This document shows positions 44,533-53,418 of a stretch of DNA of 64,000 nucleotides, piece by piece. How positions within the stretch are numbered: the first letter of the stretch is position 1; the number at the start of each line of letters is the position of its first letter. Origin of the DNA: Lachnospiraceae bacterium (lineage in GTDB: Bacteria > Bacillota > Clostridia > Lachnospirales > Lachnospiraceae); contig JAEEXY010000004.1 in assembly GCA_016288005.1 (NCBI GenBank), positions 1 to 64,000 on the forward strand, written 5' to 3'. Below the pieces are notes generated by a model. The model made no database searches. It had not been told where the DNA came from and worked only from the letters and a program-made list of their open reading frames with translations. The translations under genes and the position numbers were made by a program.

Positions 44533-46482
44533 ATGGAAGTAAAAACGAATTCCCTGGTCTTTACCAACGACAATTGCGTCGGCTGCAACAGATGTATCAG
44601 AGTCTGCAGCTGCCTCGGAGCCTGTGTGGCATCCGAGCAGGACGAGAACGGTATTTCCAGAGTAGATGTCGACGGAACCAAGTGTATCGCTTGCGGAGCC
44701 TGCTTTGAGGCATGTGAGCATAATGCGAGAGAGTATCGTGACGATACCGAGAGATTCTTTGAGGACCTGAAGAAGGGCGAAAAGATATCGATACTTGTGG
44801 CACCTGCCTTCAGGGCCGATTATCCGAGAGAGTACAAGAGAGTGTTCGGCGGGCTCAAAAAGCTCGGCGTTAACCGCATCATCAGCGTTTCATTCGGTGC
44901 AGATATCACCACATGGGCATATATCAACTATATCCGGAAGTATAATTACCTCGGCGGCATTTCGCAGCCCTGTCCCGCGGTCGTAGGCTATATCGAGAGA
45001 TATGTGCCCGAGCTTCTGCCTAAGCTGTTCCCGGTACATTCACCCATGATGTGCGCGGCGGTCTATGTGCATAAGGAGATGCATGTAAACGACAAACTTG
45101 CTTTCATCAGCCCCTGCATAGCAAAAAAGAACGAGATCGACGATCCCAACACGCACGGATATATCAATTACAACGTTACTTTCGAGCATCTGATGAAATA
45201 TGTGCGCGAGCACAATATCAGCGGCGAGGAGATCGAGGATGAGATCGAGTACGGACTCGGTTCCATCTACCCGATGCCCGGCGGACTTAAGGAGAACGTT
45301 TACTGGCTGCTCGGCAGCGATGTATTCATCCGTCAGATGGAGGGCGATCAGAGAATGTATCGCTACCTTGAGGATAACAAGGCCAGGATCAGGGGCGGCA
45401 ATACGCCTTACCTGTTCATCGATGCGCTGAACTGCGAAAACGGCTGTATCAGCGGCACCGGTACCGATCATAAGATCACTCACGGCGACGATCCTCTCTG
45501 CAATCTGCACCAGATCCAGGAGTCGGTCAAGAAAAACGAGAAGAGGAGCGCGTGGTCGAGAAAGAGCACTCCCGAGCAGAGACTTGCAGCGCTCAATAAG
45601 CAGTTCGCGAACCTCAAACTCGACGATTATATCCGCAAGTATACCAACCGTTCGTCACAGGCCGCTCATAAGATCCCGAACGACAATGAGCTTGACAGGA
45701 TATTCCGAGAGATGAACAAGCTGACGCCCGAATCGAGGACGATCAACTGCGAATGCTGCGGTTATAGCGGCTGTAAGGAAATGGCCGTTGCAATCTACAA
45801 CAATGTCAACCATAAGGAAAACTGCGTTCATTACCTCAAGGACCTCGTAGAGAAGGAAAAGACCGAAGCTCAGGATATGGTAAAACAGGAGAGAGCGCAG
45901 CTTGAGGCTCAGCAGAAGGGTATCCTTGACGCGATCGAGACCATCAACAATCATTTCCTCAACCTCAGTGAATCGATGAATACCATGGTCGAGGGCAATG
46001 AAAGAAACGCGTCCGAGAGTGCGCAGGTTTCCAACGAGATGACCAGCGTTTCCGCTTTCTGCAGCAAGCTCAACGATTCGATCAAGCGTATTACCGAATA
46101 CCTTACCGAGATGACCCTGAACAACGAAAGAGTCGTAGATATCGCGAACCAGACCAACCTGCTCGCGCTGAACGCTTCGATAGAGGCAGCACGCGCAGGA
46201 GACGCCGGACGCGGATTTGCGGTAGTTGCCGATGAGATCAATACTCTGGCGGCCGATTCGAAGGATACCGCGACACAGAGCGGCGCGGCGAACAAGAACA
46301 TCAAGGACGCCGTTTCTTCGATCGCGACCGAGGCCGACGGACTGCTCGAGATCATCGATAAGGTCAACAGCCTGATCCAGAACCTCGCGGCGTCGACGCA
46401 GGAGATCGGCGCTTCGACCAAGACTATCAACGAGACCGTTGAAGAGGTTAAGAGAGAACTGGCATCTCTGGTTCAGAATTAA
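44533..46482 (+). CDS. [FeFe]-hydrogenase-like sensor fused to a chemoreceptor signalling domain
   Basis: About 649 residues. Two [4Fe-4S] ferredoxin motifs ([22 protein letters not shown]) are followed by the hydrogenase large-subunit domain to about residue 330. Its H-cluster cysteines are kept: [16 protein letters not shown] and LNCENGC. The extra cysteine used for proton transfer (TSCCP) is proline, as in sensory forms. Next comes an Fe-S domain with CECCGYSGC and a later Cys (about 390-425), a coiled coil, and a chemoreceptor signalling domain with [25 protein letters not shown] at its tip. No membrane helix or HAMP domain is present, so it is cytoplasmic. Start at 44533 suits the AAGGAG spacing better than 44515 or 44530. 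Confidence 0.88.
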   Translation: MEVKTNSLVFTNDNCVGCNRCIRVCSCLGACVASEQDENGISRVDVDGTKCIACGACFEACEHNAREYRDDTERFFEDLKKGEKISILVAPAFRADYPREYKRVFGGLKKLGVNRIISVSFGADITTWAYINYIRKYNYLGGISQPCPAVVGYIERYVPELLPKLFPVHSPMMCAAVYVHKEMHVNDKLAFISPCIAKKNEIDDPNTHGYINYNVTFEHLMKYVREHNISGEEIEDEIEYGLGSIYPMPGGLKENVYWLLGSDVFIRQMEGDQRMYRYLEDNKARIRGGNTPYLFIDALNCENGCISGTGTDHKITHGDDPLCNLHQIQESVKKNEKRSAWSRKSTPEQRLAALNKQFANLKLDDYIRKYTNRSSQAAHKIPNDNELDRIFREMNKLTPESRTINCECCGYSGCKEMAVAIYNNVNHKENCVHYLKDLVEKEKTEAQDMVKQERAQLEAQQKGILDAIETINNHFLNLSESMNTMVEGNERNASESAQVSNEMTSVSAFCSKLNDSIKRITEYLTEMTLNNERVVDIANQTNLLALNASIEAARAGDAGRGFAVVADEINTLAADSKDTATQSGAANKNIKDAVSSIATEADGLLEIIDKVNSLIQNLAASTQEIGASTKTINETVEEVKRELASLVQN

Positions 46483-46503
46483 ATTTGCAAATAATTTGCA
46501 AAT
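46482..46503. promoter_or_regulatory. Tandem palindromic operator candidate
   Basis: AATTTGCAAAT occurs twice in direct tandem (46482-46492, 46493-46503); each contains the palindrome ATTTGCAAAT. The pair ends five bases before the -35 box of the zinc-uptake operon. The 11-bp period places both on one face of the helix. Confidence 0.6.
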
Positions 46504-46507
46504 TCTA

Positions 46508-46536
46508 TTGACAATCACAAAAGGCATGTTTATAAT
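46508..46536 (+). promoter_or_regulatory. Consensus promoter of the zinc-uptake operon
   Basis: TTGACA (46508-46513), 17-base spacer, TATAAT (46531-46536): a perfect match to the housekeeping consensus, so activity must be limited by regulation if it is zinc-controlled. Confidence 0.85.
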
Positions 46537-46578
46537 CAACTTCCCGATGGGACTAATTCATTGGGAGGTTGATTTTTT
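46534..46578 (+). promoter_or_regulatory. Inverted repeat covering the start region and ribosome-binding site
   Basis: AATCAACTTCCC (46534-46545) pairs with GGGAGGTTGATT (46563-46574; one G-U pair), followed by TTTT and the ATG. The right arm contains the ribosome-binding site. Only RNA started upstream of the operon's own promoter would contain both arms; in such RNA the hairpin resembles a terminator and would hide the site. Confidence 0.5.
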
Positions 46579-47643
46579 ATGAGAAAGAGTATTGCAGTAT
46601 TAATGATCGTATTAATGCTGGCGGGCCTTTTGACAGCCTGCTCGGGCGGTGCGGCAAAGTCGGGGAAGAAGCAGATCGTGGCTACGGTGTTCCCCGAGTA
46701 CGACTGGGTCATGAACGTACTCGGCGATAAGGCCGGTGACTATGATGTTACGATGCTGCTCGACAACGGTGTGGACCTGCATAGTTTTCAGGCGACCGCG
46801 GCGGACATCATGAAGATATCTTCGTGCGATATGCTGATATATGTCGGAGGCGAATCGGATGAGTGGATCGAGGAAGCGATCAAAGAAGCGGTCAATAAGG
46901 ACATGGTCGTTATCAATCTGCTCGAGACACTCGGCGACGCTGTAAAAGAAGAAGAGGTTGTAGAAGGCATGGAGGGTGAAGAGCATGAGCACGAAGGCGG
47001 AGAAGGTCACGAACATGATGAGGATGATGAAGACCATGACCATGAAGAGGGCGAGGATCATGACGATGATCACGGCCATGGACATGACCATGAAGGGGAC
47101 GAGGTCGAATACGACGAGCATGTATGGCTCTCGCTTCGCAACGCCGAAGTCATTGTAAACGCGATAGCGGACGCTTTTGCGGGTATTGACAGTGAGAACG
47201 CATCAGTTTATTCTTCTAATGCGGCAGTTTATAACGAAAAGCTTAAAACTTTAGATGCTGAGTACAAAGCGGCTGTTGACGGCGCATCGGTAAAGACCAT
47301 TCTCTTCGGCGACAGATTTCCGTTCAGGTACCTGACCGATGATTACGGACTCAGTTATTATGCCGCGTTTGTCGGCTGCTCCGCCGAGACCGAAGCGAGC
47401 TTCGAGACCGTGGTATTTCTCGCTAATAAGCTTGACGAGCTCGGACTCAAGGCAGTGCTTACGATCGAAACATCCGATCAGAAGCTCGCGAAGACGATCA
47501 AAGAGAATTCCAAATCTGCGGATCAGGAGATCCTTATGCTTGATTCCATGCAGTCGACGACATCAAAGGATATAAAGGCCGGAGCCACATATCTCTCGAT
47601 AATGGAAAAGAATCTGGAGGTACTTAAAAAGGCTCTGAGATAA
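46579..47643 (+). CDS. Zinc ABC transporter substrate-binding lipoprotein (ZnuA/AdcA family)
   Basis: 354 residues. Lipoprotein signal with lipobox LLTACS (C21). Cluster A-I binding protein fold: VATVFPEYDWV, VDLHSFQAT (first metal-binding histidine), a long Asp/Glu/His-rich loop at about 135-177 and EHVWLSLRN with the second histidine. The His-rich loop is a mark of zinc rather than manganese carriers. It captures Zn2+ outside the membrane and feeds the permease encoded next. The ribosome-binding site GGGAGG lies within an inverted repeat. Confidence 0.9.
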   Translation: MRKSIAVLMIVLMLAGLLTACSGGAAKSGKKQIVATVFPEYDWVMNVLGDKAGDYDVTMLLDNGVDLHSFQATAADIMKISSCDMLIYVGGESDEWIEEAIKEAVNKDMVVINLLETLGDAVKEEEVVEGMEGEEHEHEGGEGHEHDEDDEDHDHEEGEDHDDDHGHGHDHEGDEVEYDEHVWLSLRNAEVIVNAIADAFAGIDSENASVYSSNAAVYNEKLKTLDAEYKAAVDGASVKTILFGDRFPFRYLTDDYGLSYYAAFVGCSAETEASFETVVFLANKLDELGLKAVLTIETSDQKLAKTIKENSKSADQEILMLDSMQSTTSKDIKAGATYLSIMEKNLEVLKKALR

Positions 47644-47659
47644 GCATTGAAAGGCGGTA

Positions 47660-48514
47660 ATGTTTGTGGCGGATAAATTGATAATGTATTTTCAGTTTCC
47701 GTTTGTGAGATACGCGATGGTAGTGGGCGTGCTGATCGCTCTGTGCTCATCGCTGCTGGGCGTGACGCTCGTTCTGAAGCGCTTCTCATTTGTGGGAGAC
47801 GGACTTTCCCATGTCGCGTTCGGAGCGATCGCGATCGCGTCGGTATTCAATCTGACGAACAACATGTATCTTGTCCTGCCGATCACGATAATCTGCGCGA
47901 TCCTGCTGCTGAGGACCGGCCAGAACGCGAAGCTTAAGGGAGACGCGGTCATCGCGATGATCTCGGTAGGCGCGCTCGCATTCGGATATCTGTTAATGAA
48001 TGTTTTCTCAACGTCATCAAACCTTACCGGAGATGTCTGCAGCACATTGTTCGGATCGATGTCGATACTCACGCTCACCAGCCGCGAGGTATGGCTCTGC
48101 TTTGTACTTTCCGTAGCTGTCATTGTCATATATGTGCTGTTCTACAACAGGATATTTGCCGTGACCTTTGACGAAGTGTTCATGAGAGCGACTGGAGGTC
48201 ATGCCGAGATCTATAATCTGATGATCGCCGTGATAATCGCAGTGATCATCGTGCTGGCCATGAACCTGGTCGGTTCGCTGCTGATATCGGCACTCGTTAT
48301 ATTCCCTGCGCTTTCGGCCATGAGGATATTCAAGAGCTTCCGCTCGGTAACGATATTTTCCGCCGTGCTGTCCGTTTTCTGCGCGTTCTTCGGCATCGTG
48401 ATCTCGCTGCTTACCGGAACGCCAGTAGGATCTACGATCGTGGCTGTCGATACGCTCGCGTTCTTTGCCTGCTGCGGCGCCGGGATGATGGCCCGGGGAG
48501 GCGCAAGAGCATGA
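47660..48514 (+). CDS. Zinc/manganese ABC transporter permease (ZnuB family)
   Basis: 284 residues, about eight membrane helices. RFSFVGDGLSHVAFGAIA near the N-terminus and NLVGSLLISALVIFPALSAM are typical of metal ABC-3 permeases. It forms the membrane channel for the preceding binding protein. The expected ATP-binding subunit is not encoded between, before or after these genes in the window. Overlaps the following lipoprotein gene by four bases. Confidence 0.92.
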   Translation: MFVADKLIMYFQFPFVRYAMVVGVLIALCSSLLGVTLVLKRFSFVGDGLSHVAFGAIAIASVFNLTNNMYLVLPITIICAILLLRTGQNAKLKGDAVIAMISVGALAFGYLLMNVFSTSSNLTGDVCSTLFGSMSILTLTSREVWLCFVLSVAVIVIYVLFYNRIFAVTFDEVFMRATGGHAEIYNLMIAVIIAVIIVLAMNLVGSLLISALVIFPALSAMRIFKSFRSVTIFSAVLSVFCAFFGIVISLLTGTPVGSTIVAVDTLAFFACCGAGMMARGGARA

Positions 48515-49056
48515 AGAGATTTATCGCCATACTGACCGCCGTCTGCGTAATGCTTGCCGCGACGGGTTGTAAAAAAAACACTGAGCCCGCGGATGATGAT
48601 ATAACGATCATTTCCGTAAAGGACACTGATGATCCCGAAGACCCCGGGGTACAGTTGTTTGATCCGAATACCGCCGTGCTAAGGGACGAGCCCCGGGAAG
48701 ATGATCTTAAGGATCCTTCGGCTACGGACGTTGATGTGGATCTGACAGTTCTCTCATCGACAATGGTATATGCCGAGGTCTTCTATATGCTTAACACGCC
48801 CGAAAAATACCGCGGAAAGACCGTAAGGATGGAAGGCTTGCATGCCGTTTACAAATCCGGCGACGCAGGGACCGAATACCATACCTGCATCGTTAAAGAC
48901 GCAACGGAATGCTGCGCGACCGGCCTGGAATTCAGGCTGGAAGACGGCGCCGAGTACCCCGAAGGCGGTCAGTCGATCAAAGTAGTCGGCGTGTTCGAAA
49001 CCTACGAAGAAGACGGCGCGCAGTACGCGACCCTCACCGACGCCCGGATTGAATGA
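48511..49056 (+). CDS. Lipoprotein linked to the zinc-uptake genes
   Basis: 181 residues. Lipobox LAATGC (C20) then an acidic unstructured stretch (about 24-75). The C-terminal half (about 85-178) reads as an OB-like beta domain: YRGKTVRMEGL ... YHTCIVKDATECCATGLEF ... IKVVGVFETYEEDGAQYATL. The paired cysteines CC and the upstream C could bind metal. I do not recognise a named family. Its ATGA overlap with the permease stop suggests coupled expression and an accessory role in metal uptake. Confidence 0.75.
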   Translation: MKRFIAILTAVCVMLAATGCKKNTEPADDDITIISVKDTDDPEDPGVQLFDPNTAVLRDEPREDDLKDPSATDVDVDLTVLSSTMVYAEVFYMLNTPEKYRGKTVRMEGLHAVYKSGDAGTEYHTCIVKDATECCATGLEFRLEDGAEYPEGGQSIKVVGVFETYEEDGAQYATLTDARIE

Positions 49057-49060
49057 GAGG

Positions 49061-49089
49061 TTGACACGGGCACGGAATAAAAGTAAAAT
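49061..49089 (+). promoter_or_regulatory. Promoter of the glycosyltransferase gene
   Basis: TTGACA (49061-49066), 17-base spacer, TAAAAT (49084-49089). Confidence 0.7.
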
Positions 49090-49106
49090 TTATAGTGTTC
49101 TTACAG

Positions 49107-49130
49107 ATCCCCGCTTGTATGAGCGGGGAT
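49107..49130 (+). other. 5'-leader hairpin
   Basis: Perfect 9-bp stem ATCCCCGCT/AGCGGGGAT with a six-base loop in the transcribed leader, 24 bases before the start codon. No T-tract follows. Confidence 0.55.
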
Positions 49131-49154
49131 TGGTTTAAGTACAGGAGGGGTGGT

Positions 49155-49871
49155 ATGGATAAGCTGTATATAGTTATTCCGGCGTATAATGAAAAAGACA
49201 ATATCATACGTACCGTCAGCGAGTGGTATCCGATAGTCGAGAAGTACGGTACCGATTCCAGGCTGGTCGTGATCAACGACGGCAGTACCGACGAGACCTA
49301 CGATATCCTGACAGCCATGGCCGAGACGAAGCCTCAGCTTACAGCGCTTACAAAGCTTAACGGCGGACACGGTTCGACCGTTATCTACGGCTATAAGTTC
49401 GCGATAAACAAGGGCGCCGACTGGATATTCCAGACGGATTCCGACGGTCAGACGGACCCGGCGGAGTTCGACGCTTTCTGGCAGCTGAAGGACAGGTACG
49501 ACGCGATCATAGGCAACCGCACGGTCAGGGGTGACGGACGCTCGCGCAAGTTTGTCGAGAATGTTGTATGCCTTCTTTTAAGGTTTATTTTCGGCGTTAA
49601 GGTTAAGGACGCGAACGCGCCCTTCAGACTCATGAAAAAGGATCTGGTAGCCAAATACATTGACAGGCTGCCGTCCAATTATAATCTCCCGAATATCATG
49701 ATGACTACGTTTTTCTCGTATTATCATGAAAAGCTTACTTTCAGGGAGATCACCTTCAAGCCCCGTCAGGGAGGCAAAAATTCGATCAACATCAAAAAGA
49801 TCGTTAAGATCGGCATCAAAGCCCTTAAGGATTTTATGGGCTTCAGGCGCCAAATGAAAGAAGTAAGGTAA
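49155..49871 (+). CDS. Family 2 glycosyltransferase
   Basis: 238 residues. LYIVIPAYNEKDNI, VINDGSTDET and FQTDSDGQTD are the nucleotide-sugar and metal-binding motifs of GT2 enzymes, and the overall plan is like dolichyl-phosphate mannose/glucose transferases. No C-terminal membrane helices are present. The donor and acceptor sugars are unknown; a polyprenyl-phosphate acceptor is plausible. Start at 49155 has GGAGGGG; the frame is open from 49095. Confidence 0.85.
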   Translation: MDKLYIVIPAYNEKDNIIRTVSEWYPIVEKYGTDSRLVVINDGSTDETYDILTAMAETKPQLTALTKLNGGHGSTVIYGYKFAINKGADWIFQTDSDGQTDPAEFDAFWQLKDRYDAIIGNRTVRGDGRSRKFVENVVCLLLRFIFGVKVKDANAPFRLMKKDLVAKYIDRLPSNYNLPNIMMTTFFSYYHEKLTFREITFKPRQGGKNSINIKKIVKIGIKALKDFMGFRRQMKEVR

Positions 49872-49880
49872 GGAACTGTT

Positions 49881-51104
49881 ATGAACAAAAAAGATGTACT
49901 CGAGATCCGCAGGAGATTTACGAAGAATACTTCGATCGACCGGGTTTCGGGATGTTATGTGGATTGCAACAGAAACATAGTGGTTAAGTTCAACGAGAGC
50001 TTTTACGGGCTTTCGGAGGAGGAGTTCTATAAGTATCTCGAGATAGCCAAAAAGACCATGTCCGGCAATGTCGGCAACAATATACTCGAGCTCGATTTTC
50101 CTTCCGACGAGGAGGAGACCGGCGGCAGGCAGGAGTTCTTCATGCAGCTCAAAAAGAGCGGGCTGAAGGAAGAGGAGCTCCTCGACCGTCTGTATGCGGA
50201 CATTATCGAGAAATACGCATATACGGGCAATTTTATCATTATCGTATTCCACGATTCATATGACGTTATGAAGAAAACTTCGGACAATCTCGAGCTCGAC
50301 GAGTCCGAAGAGGTATTTGAATATATCCTGGTATCAGTCTGTCCCGTGGAGCTGTCAAAGCCCGCACTGGGTTATCGTCAGGATGAGAACAGGATCGGCG
50401 CGCGGATCAGGGACTGGGTTGTGGGCGCACCCGACCTCGGATTCATGTTCCCCGCGTTTGATGACAGAAGTGCCGACATCCATAAGGTTGATTATTTTAT
50501 CAGGGATCCCAAGAACGCGCATCCGGAGTTTGTTGAGGATGTGCTCGGCTGTGCCTGCCGCCGTACCGCCTATGAGCAGCGCGAGACCATGAAACAGATC
50601 GTGAACAAGGCTTATAAGGATGAGGATAAGGCTGAGGAGGTGCTGCTCGACATCGAGGAGAGCTTCAAGCTCAAGACCGATGAGGCCGAAAAAGAGGGTA
50701 TCCCGCTTACGGCACCCATCGTGCTTTCCGCAGACATCATCGATGAGGTCATCGAAGAGAACAACATCGACGAGGAGCAGGGCGCTTACATCAAAAAGAC
50801 CATGCTCAACGAATTTGCGGATGAGATGCCCGAGATAGCCAATCTGGTCGATTCGAGGGCGCTCAAGGCTAATGAGCCTGTTAAGCGCGAGAAGGAGCTC
50901 GTAAAAGAGGTCATCGAGCTTCGGAATAAGCTCGACGACGTAACGGGTTCGTCACTTTCAAGATATTCCGTTGTGCTTACCGTACCCGAAGAAAAGGCCG
51001 GACTGGTAAGAGCGGAGTATATCAACGATACAAGATACCTGATCATTCCTTTTGACGAAGACGAGAATGCGAGTGTTAACGGACAGCTTCTTGACAACGA
51101 CTGA
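49881..51104 (+). CDS. DUF4317-family protein
   Basis: 407 residues, soluble, acidic. It starts with KKDVLEIRRRFTKN and contains RISGCYVD-like and IRDWVVGAPDLGFMFPAFDDR segments that I associate with DUF4317, a family largely limited to Clostridia and with no known function. No catalytic motif is evident. Ten bases after the glycosyltransferase gene and 18 before plsY, so probably co-transcribed with them. Confidence 0.8.
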   Translation: MNKKDVLEIRRRFTKNTSIDRVSGCYVDCNRNIVVKFNESFYGLSEEEFYKYLEIAKKTMSGNVGNNILELDFPSDEEETGGRQEFFMQLKKSGLKEEELLDRLYADIIEKYAYTGNFIIIVFHDSYDVMKKTSDNLELDESEEVFEYILVSVCPVELSKPALGYRQDENRIGARIRDWVVGAPDLGFMFPAFDDRSADIHKVDYFIRDPKNAHPEFVEDVLGCACRRTAYEQRETMKQIVNKAYKDEDKAEEVLLDIEESFKLKTDEAEKEGIPLTAPIVLSADIIDEVIEENNIDEEQGAYIKKTMLNEFADEMPEIANLVDSRALKANEPVKREKELVKEVIELRNKLDDVTGSSLSRYSVVLTVPEEKAGLVRAEYINDTRYLIIPFDEDENASVNGQLLDND

Positions 51105-51121
51105 ATGAAAAGGAGATTTTT

Positions 51122-51817
51122 ATGAAGATTGTTTTTGCCGTTATTGTCAGTATAATAGCCGGATATCTCGTAGGCTGCATCAATCCGTCATATATCATCG
51201 CCAAGATGAAAGGATTTGACATCAGAAAGTCAGGCTCGCGCAACGCGGGCGGGTCCAATGCGGTCATCACGATGGGCAAGGTTGTCGGAGCGATATGCAT
51301 CGTGTTCGATATCCTGAAAGCATTCGCGATCATAGGCATCATGGCCGCGCTGTTCCCCGAGATATCGTTTATCTACAGCGTTACGGGCGTTGCCTGCATC
51401 ATAGGGCATATGTTCCCGTTCTACATGGGGTTTAAGGGCGGAAAAGGACTGGCATGCCTCGGCGGCATGATACTCGCGTTTAATTGGAAGGTATTTCTGA
51501 TCATGCTCTTTATCGAGCTCGTGCTCGCTATCGTGATCGACTATATCTGCGTGGTTCCGATCACGGCTTCTGTCGCGTACCCGGCCGTTTACGGCATTAT
51601 GTCGGGGAATGCGCTCGGAGCGGTCATCATTCTGGTCGCGACCGCCGTTATGCTGCTGAAGCATCTGGAGAACCTCAAGCGCATAAAACAGGGCACGGAG
51701 CTGCATTTCTCATATCTCTGGAGCAGGAACAAGGAGACCGAGAAAGCACGTATCATCGAGAATGTCAGAAAGATCGATGAGACACAGGTTGGCACGATCT
51801 GGCGCGAGAAAAAATGA
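51122..51817 (+). CDS. plsY: Acyl-phosphate:glycerol-3-phosphate acyltransferase
   Basis: 231 residues, slightly longer than usual. Membrane protein with the three PlsY motifs: GSRNAGGSNA, the GHMFPFYMGFKGGKG segment and a later conserved glycine-rich loop. It transfers acyl from acyl-phosphate to glycerol-3-phosphate, first step of phospholipid synthesis. The C-terminal 30 residues form a charged extension. AAAAGGAG site. Confidence 0.9.
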   Translation: MKIVFAVIVSIIAGYLVGCINPSYIIAKMKGFDIRKSGSRNAGGSNAVITMGKVVGAICIVFDILKAFAIIGIMAALFPEISFIYSVTGVACIIGHMFPFYMGFKGGKGLACLGGMILAFNWKVFLIMLFIELVLAIVIDYICVVPITASVAYPAVYGIMSGNALGAVIILVATAVMLLKHLENLKRIKQGTELHFSYLWSRNKETEKARIIENVRKIDETQVGTIWREKK

Positions 51818-51838
51818 TACGCGTCGGAAAAACTGTCT

Positions 51839-51867
51839 TTGACTTTGAGAAAAATACGCACTATAAT
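51839..51867 (+). promoter_or_regulatory. Promoter of the 56-residue ORF
   Basis: TTGACT (51839-51844), 17-base spacer, TATAAT (51862-51867). Confidence 0.7.
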
Positions 51868-51892
51868 ACCGATATAGTATTGGAGGCGTAAG

Positions 51893-52063
51893 ATGACTGA
51901 TATTATCAAGTGTTTGAATGATGACCTGGCTAAAGAGGTCATGGCCCGCGAGAATGCCAGACGCATTTATCAGGGCACTCAGAAGGATGAAAGAATAGCT
52001 TATCATTCGGGCAGGATAGAGTATATCCAGCAGCTGCTCGAAAAACTCAACAAAGAGAAATAA
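51893..52063 (+). CDS. Small helical protein of 56 residues
   Basis: Begins MTDIIKCLNDDLAKEV and ends LLEKLNKEK. It is charged, probably two helices, and has one cysteine. It has its own near-consensus promoter 26 bases upstream and a GGAGG site at the right distance from the ATG, which are good signs of a real gene. No family recognised; no membrane segment. Confidence 0.7.
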   Translation: MTDIIKCLNDDLAKEVMARENARRIYQGTQKDERIAYHSGRIEYIQQLLEKLNKEK

Positions 52064-52069
52064 TATATA

Positions 52070-52100
52070 AAAAAAGCGGAGTTCCCTTTCGGGAACTCCG
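52070..52100 (-). terminator. Intrinsic terminator of proA
   Basis: Perfect 10-bp stem CGGAGTTCCC/GGGAACTCCG with a four-base loop; on the minus strand it is followed by a T7 tract. Confidence 0.85.
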
Positions 52101-52108
52101 TGATCAAC

Positions 52109-53347
52109 TTACATATCTTTAAAATCAAACATTCTACGGCCTTCGGCGTAATCCGCGACGATGTGCCCGTTTCCGTACAGCCTGTACTTGTAGGTCACCA
52201 GACCCTCGAGTCCCACAGGACCTCTGGCATGGAGTTTGCCGGTACTGATACCGACCTCTGCTCCGAATCCGTATCTGAATCCGTCCGCAAATCTGGTGGA
52301 GCAGTTTCTGTATACATTTGCCGAATCAACGAGCTGCATGAACTTCTCGGTTTCCTCGTCATCCTCGGTGATGATGCAGTCAGTGTGATGTGAACCGTAG
52401 AGGTTGATATGCCCGATCGCCGCATCGAGATCCTTTACGGTATATACCGAGAGCTTGTAGTCGAGGTACTCGGTATGGGGGTCAGCAGGCTCTTTGATCA
52501 GCTCTACATGCGCATCCGCCATGGCTTTTTCCAGCTGCGGCATGAAGCTGTCTTTTATCGACTCGTCTATGAGCACACTCTCTACGGCATTGCACACAGC
52601 CACGTACTGAGTCTTTGCGTCCGTAATGATCTTAATGGCCTTTTCTGTATTTGCGTTCCTGCTCACATAGATATGGCACACACCGTCGGAATGACCCATT
52701 ACGGGGATCCTGGTGTTGTCCATGATGTATCTGACAAAGGAGTTCGAGCCTCTCGGGATGATCAGATCCACGCTCTCGTCACACTCGAGCAGCTCGCTGA
52801 TCTCGGAGCGCTCCTCCGCATGCACGAGACAGCCTTCGGGGAGGCCTGACTTAATGACTGCGGTATTGATGATGTTAAACAGGATGCGGTTGGTCTCGAC
52901 GGTCTCGTGACCGCTCTTTAAGAGCGCGCAGTTTCCGCTCTTTATGCAGAGAGAGGAAATCTGCACCAGCGCATCGGGACGTGCCTCAAAAATGACGCCT
53001 ATAACGCCTATCGGGCATGTTATGCGGTAGAGCTCCAGATCGCTGTCGAGCTGTCTGTGGAGGAGCTGCCTGCCTACGGGATCGGGCAGCTCGATCAGGC
53101 CGAATATGCCGTCGAGAGCGGAGTTGAGCTTTGACTCGTTAAATGTCATGCGCTTAATGACGGGCTCGGCCAGGCCGAGGTTTTGGGCGGCCCTGATATC
53201 GGCTTTGTTGGCGGCAAATATCTCACCTGCATGGTTTCTCAGAGACTCTGCGATAAGACTCAGCGCATAGTTTCTCTCTCTGATCGGGGAAGCGGCGAGC
53301 AGCGGGCTCACCTGTTTCATCTTTTTGGCTTTTTCTTTGACAGTCAT
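52109..53347 (-). CDS. proA: Gamma-glutamyl phosphate reductase
   Basis: 412 residues, aldehyde-dehydrogenase superfamily. PIGVIGVIFEARPDAL, LIIPRGSNSFVRYI, GHSDGVCHIYV and CNAVESVLID (catalytic cysteine) are ProA motifs. It makes glutamate semialdehyde for proline synthesis. The frame is open from 53383, but that ATG falls at the expected transcription start, while the ATG at 53347 has AGAGGG upstream and gives the usual N-terminus MTVKEKAKK. proB is not adjacent. Confidence 0.93.
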   Translation of the reverse strand: MTVKEKAKKMKQVSPLLAASPIRERNYALSLIAESLRNHAGEIFAANKADIRAAQNLGLAEPVIKRMTFNESKLNSALDGIFGLIELPDPVGRQLLHRQLDSDLELYRITCPIGVIGVIFEARPDALVQISSLCIKSGNCALLKSGHETVETNRILFNIINTAVIKSGLPEGCLVHAEERSEISELLECDESVDLIIPRGSNSFVRYIMDNTRIPVMGHSDGVCHIYVSRNANTEKAIKIITDAKTQYVAVCNAVESVLIDESIKDSFMPQLEKAMADAHVELIKEPADPHTEYLDYKLSVYTVKDLDAAIGHINLYGSHHTDCIITEDDEETEKFMQLVDSANVYRNCSTRFADGFRYGFGAEVGISTGKLHARGPVGLEGLVTYKYRLYGNGHIVADYAEGRRMFDFKDM

Positions 53348-53389
53348 ATCAAACCCTCTGTATTCGGTATTATTGCTTTGCATTTTATA

Positions 53390-53418
53390 ATTATAAAAGG
53401 ATAGCCCAAGTATTGCAA
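53390..53418 (-). promoter_or_regulatory. Promoter of proA
   Basis: On the minus strand TTGCAA, a 17-base spacer and TATAAT (complement of 53390-53395). Confidence 0.7.

Noticed and set aside
46534..46578. Simple ribosome-binding-site-sequestering riboswitch for zinc
   Set aside because: With the consensus promoter at 46508-46536 the left arm is mostly not transcribed, so RNA from this promoter cannot form the stem.
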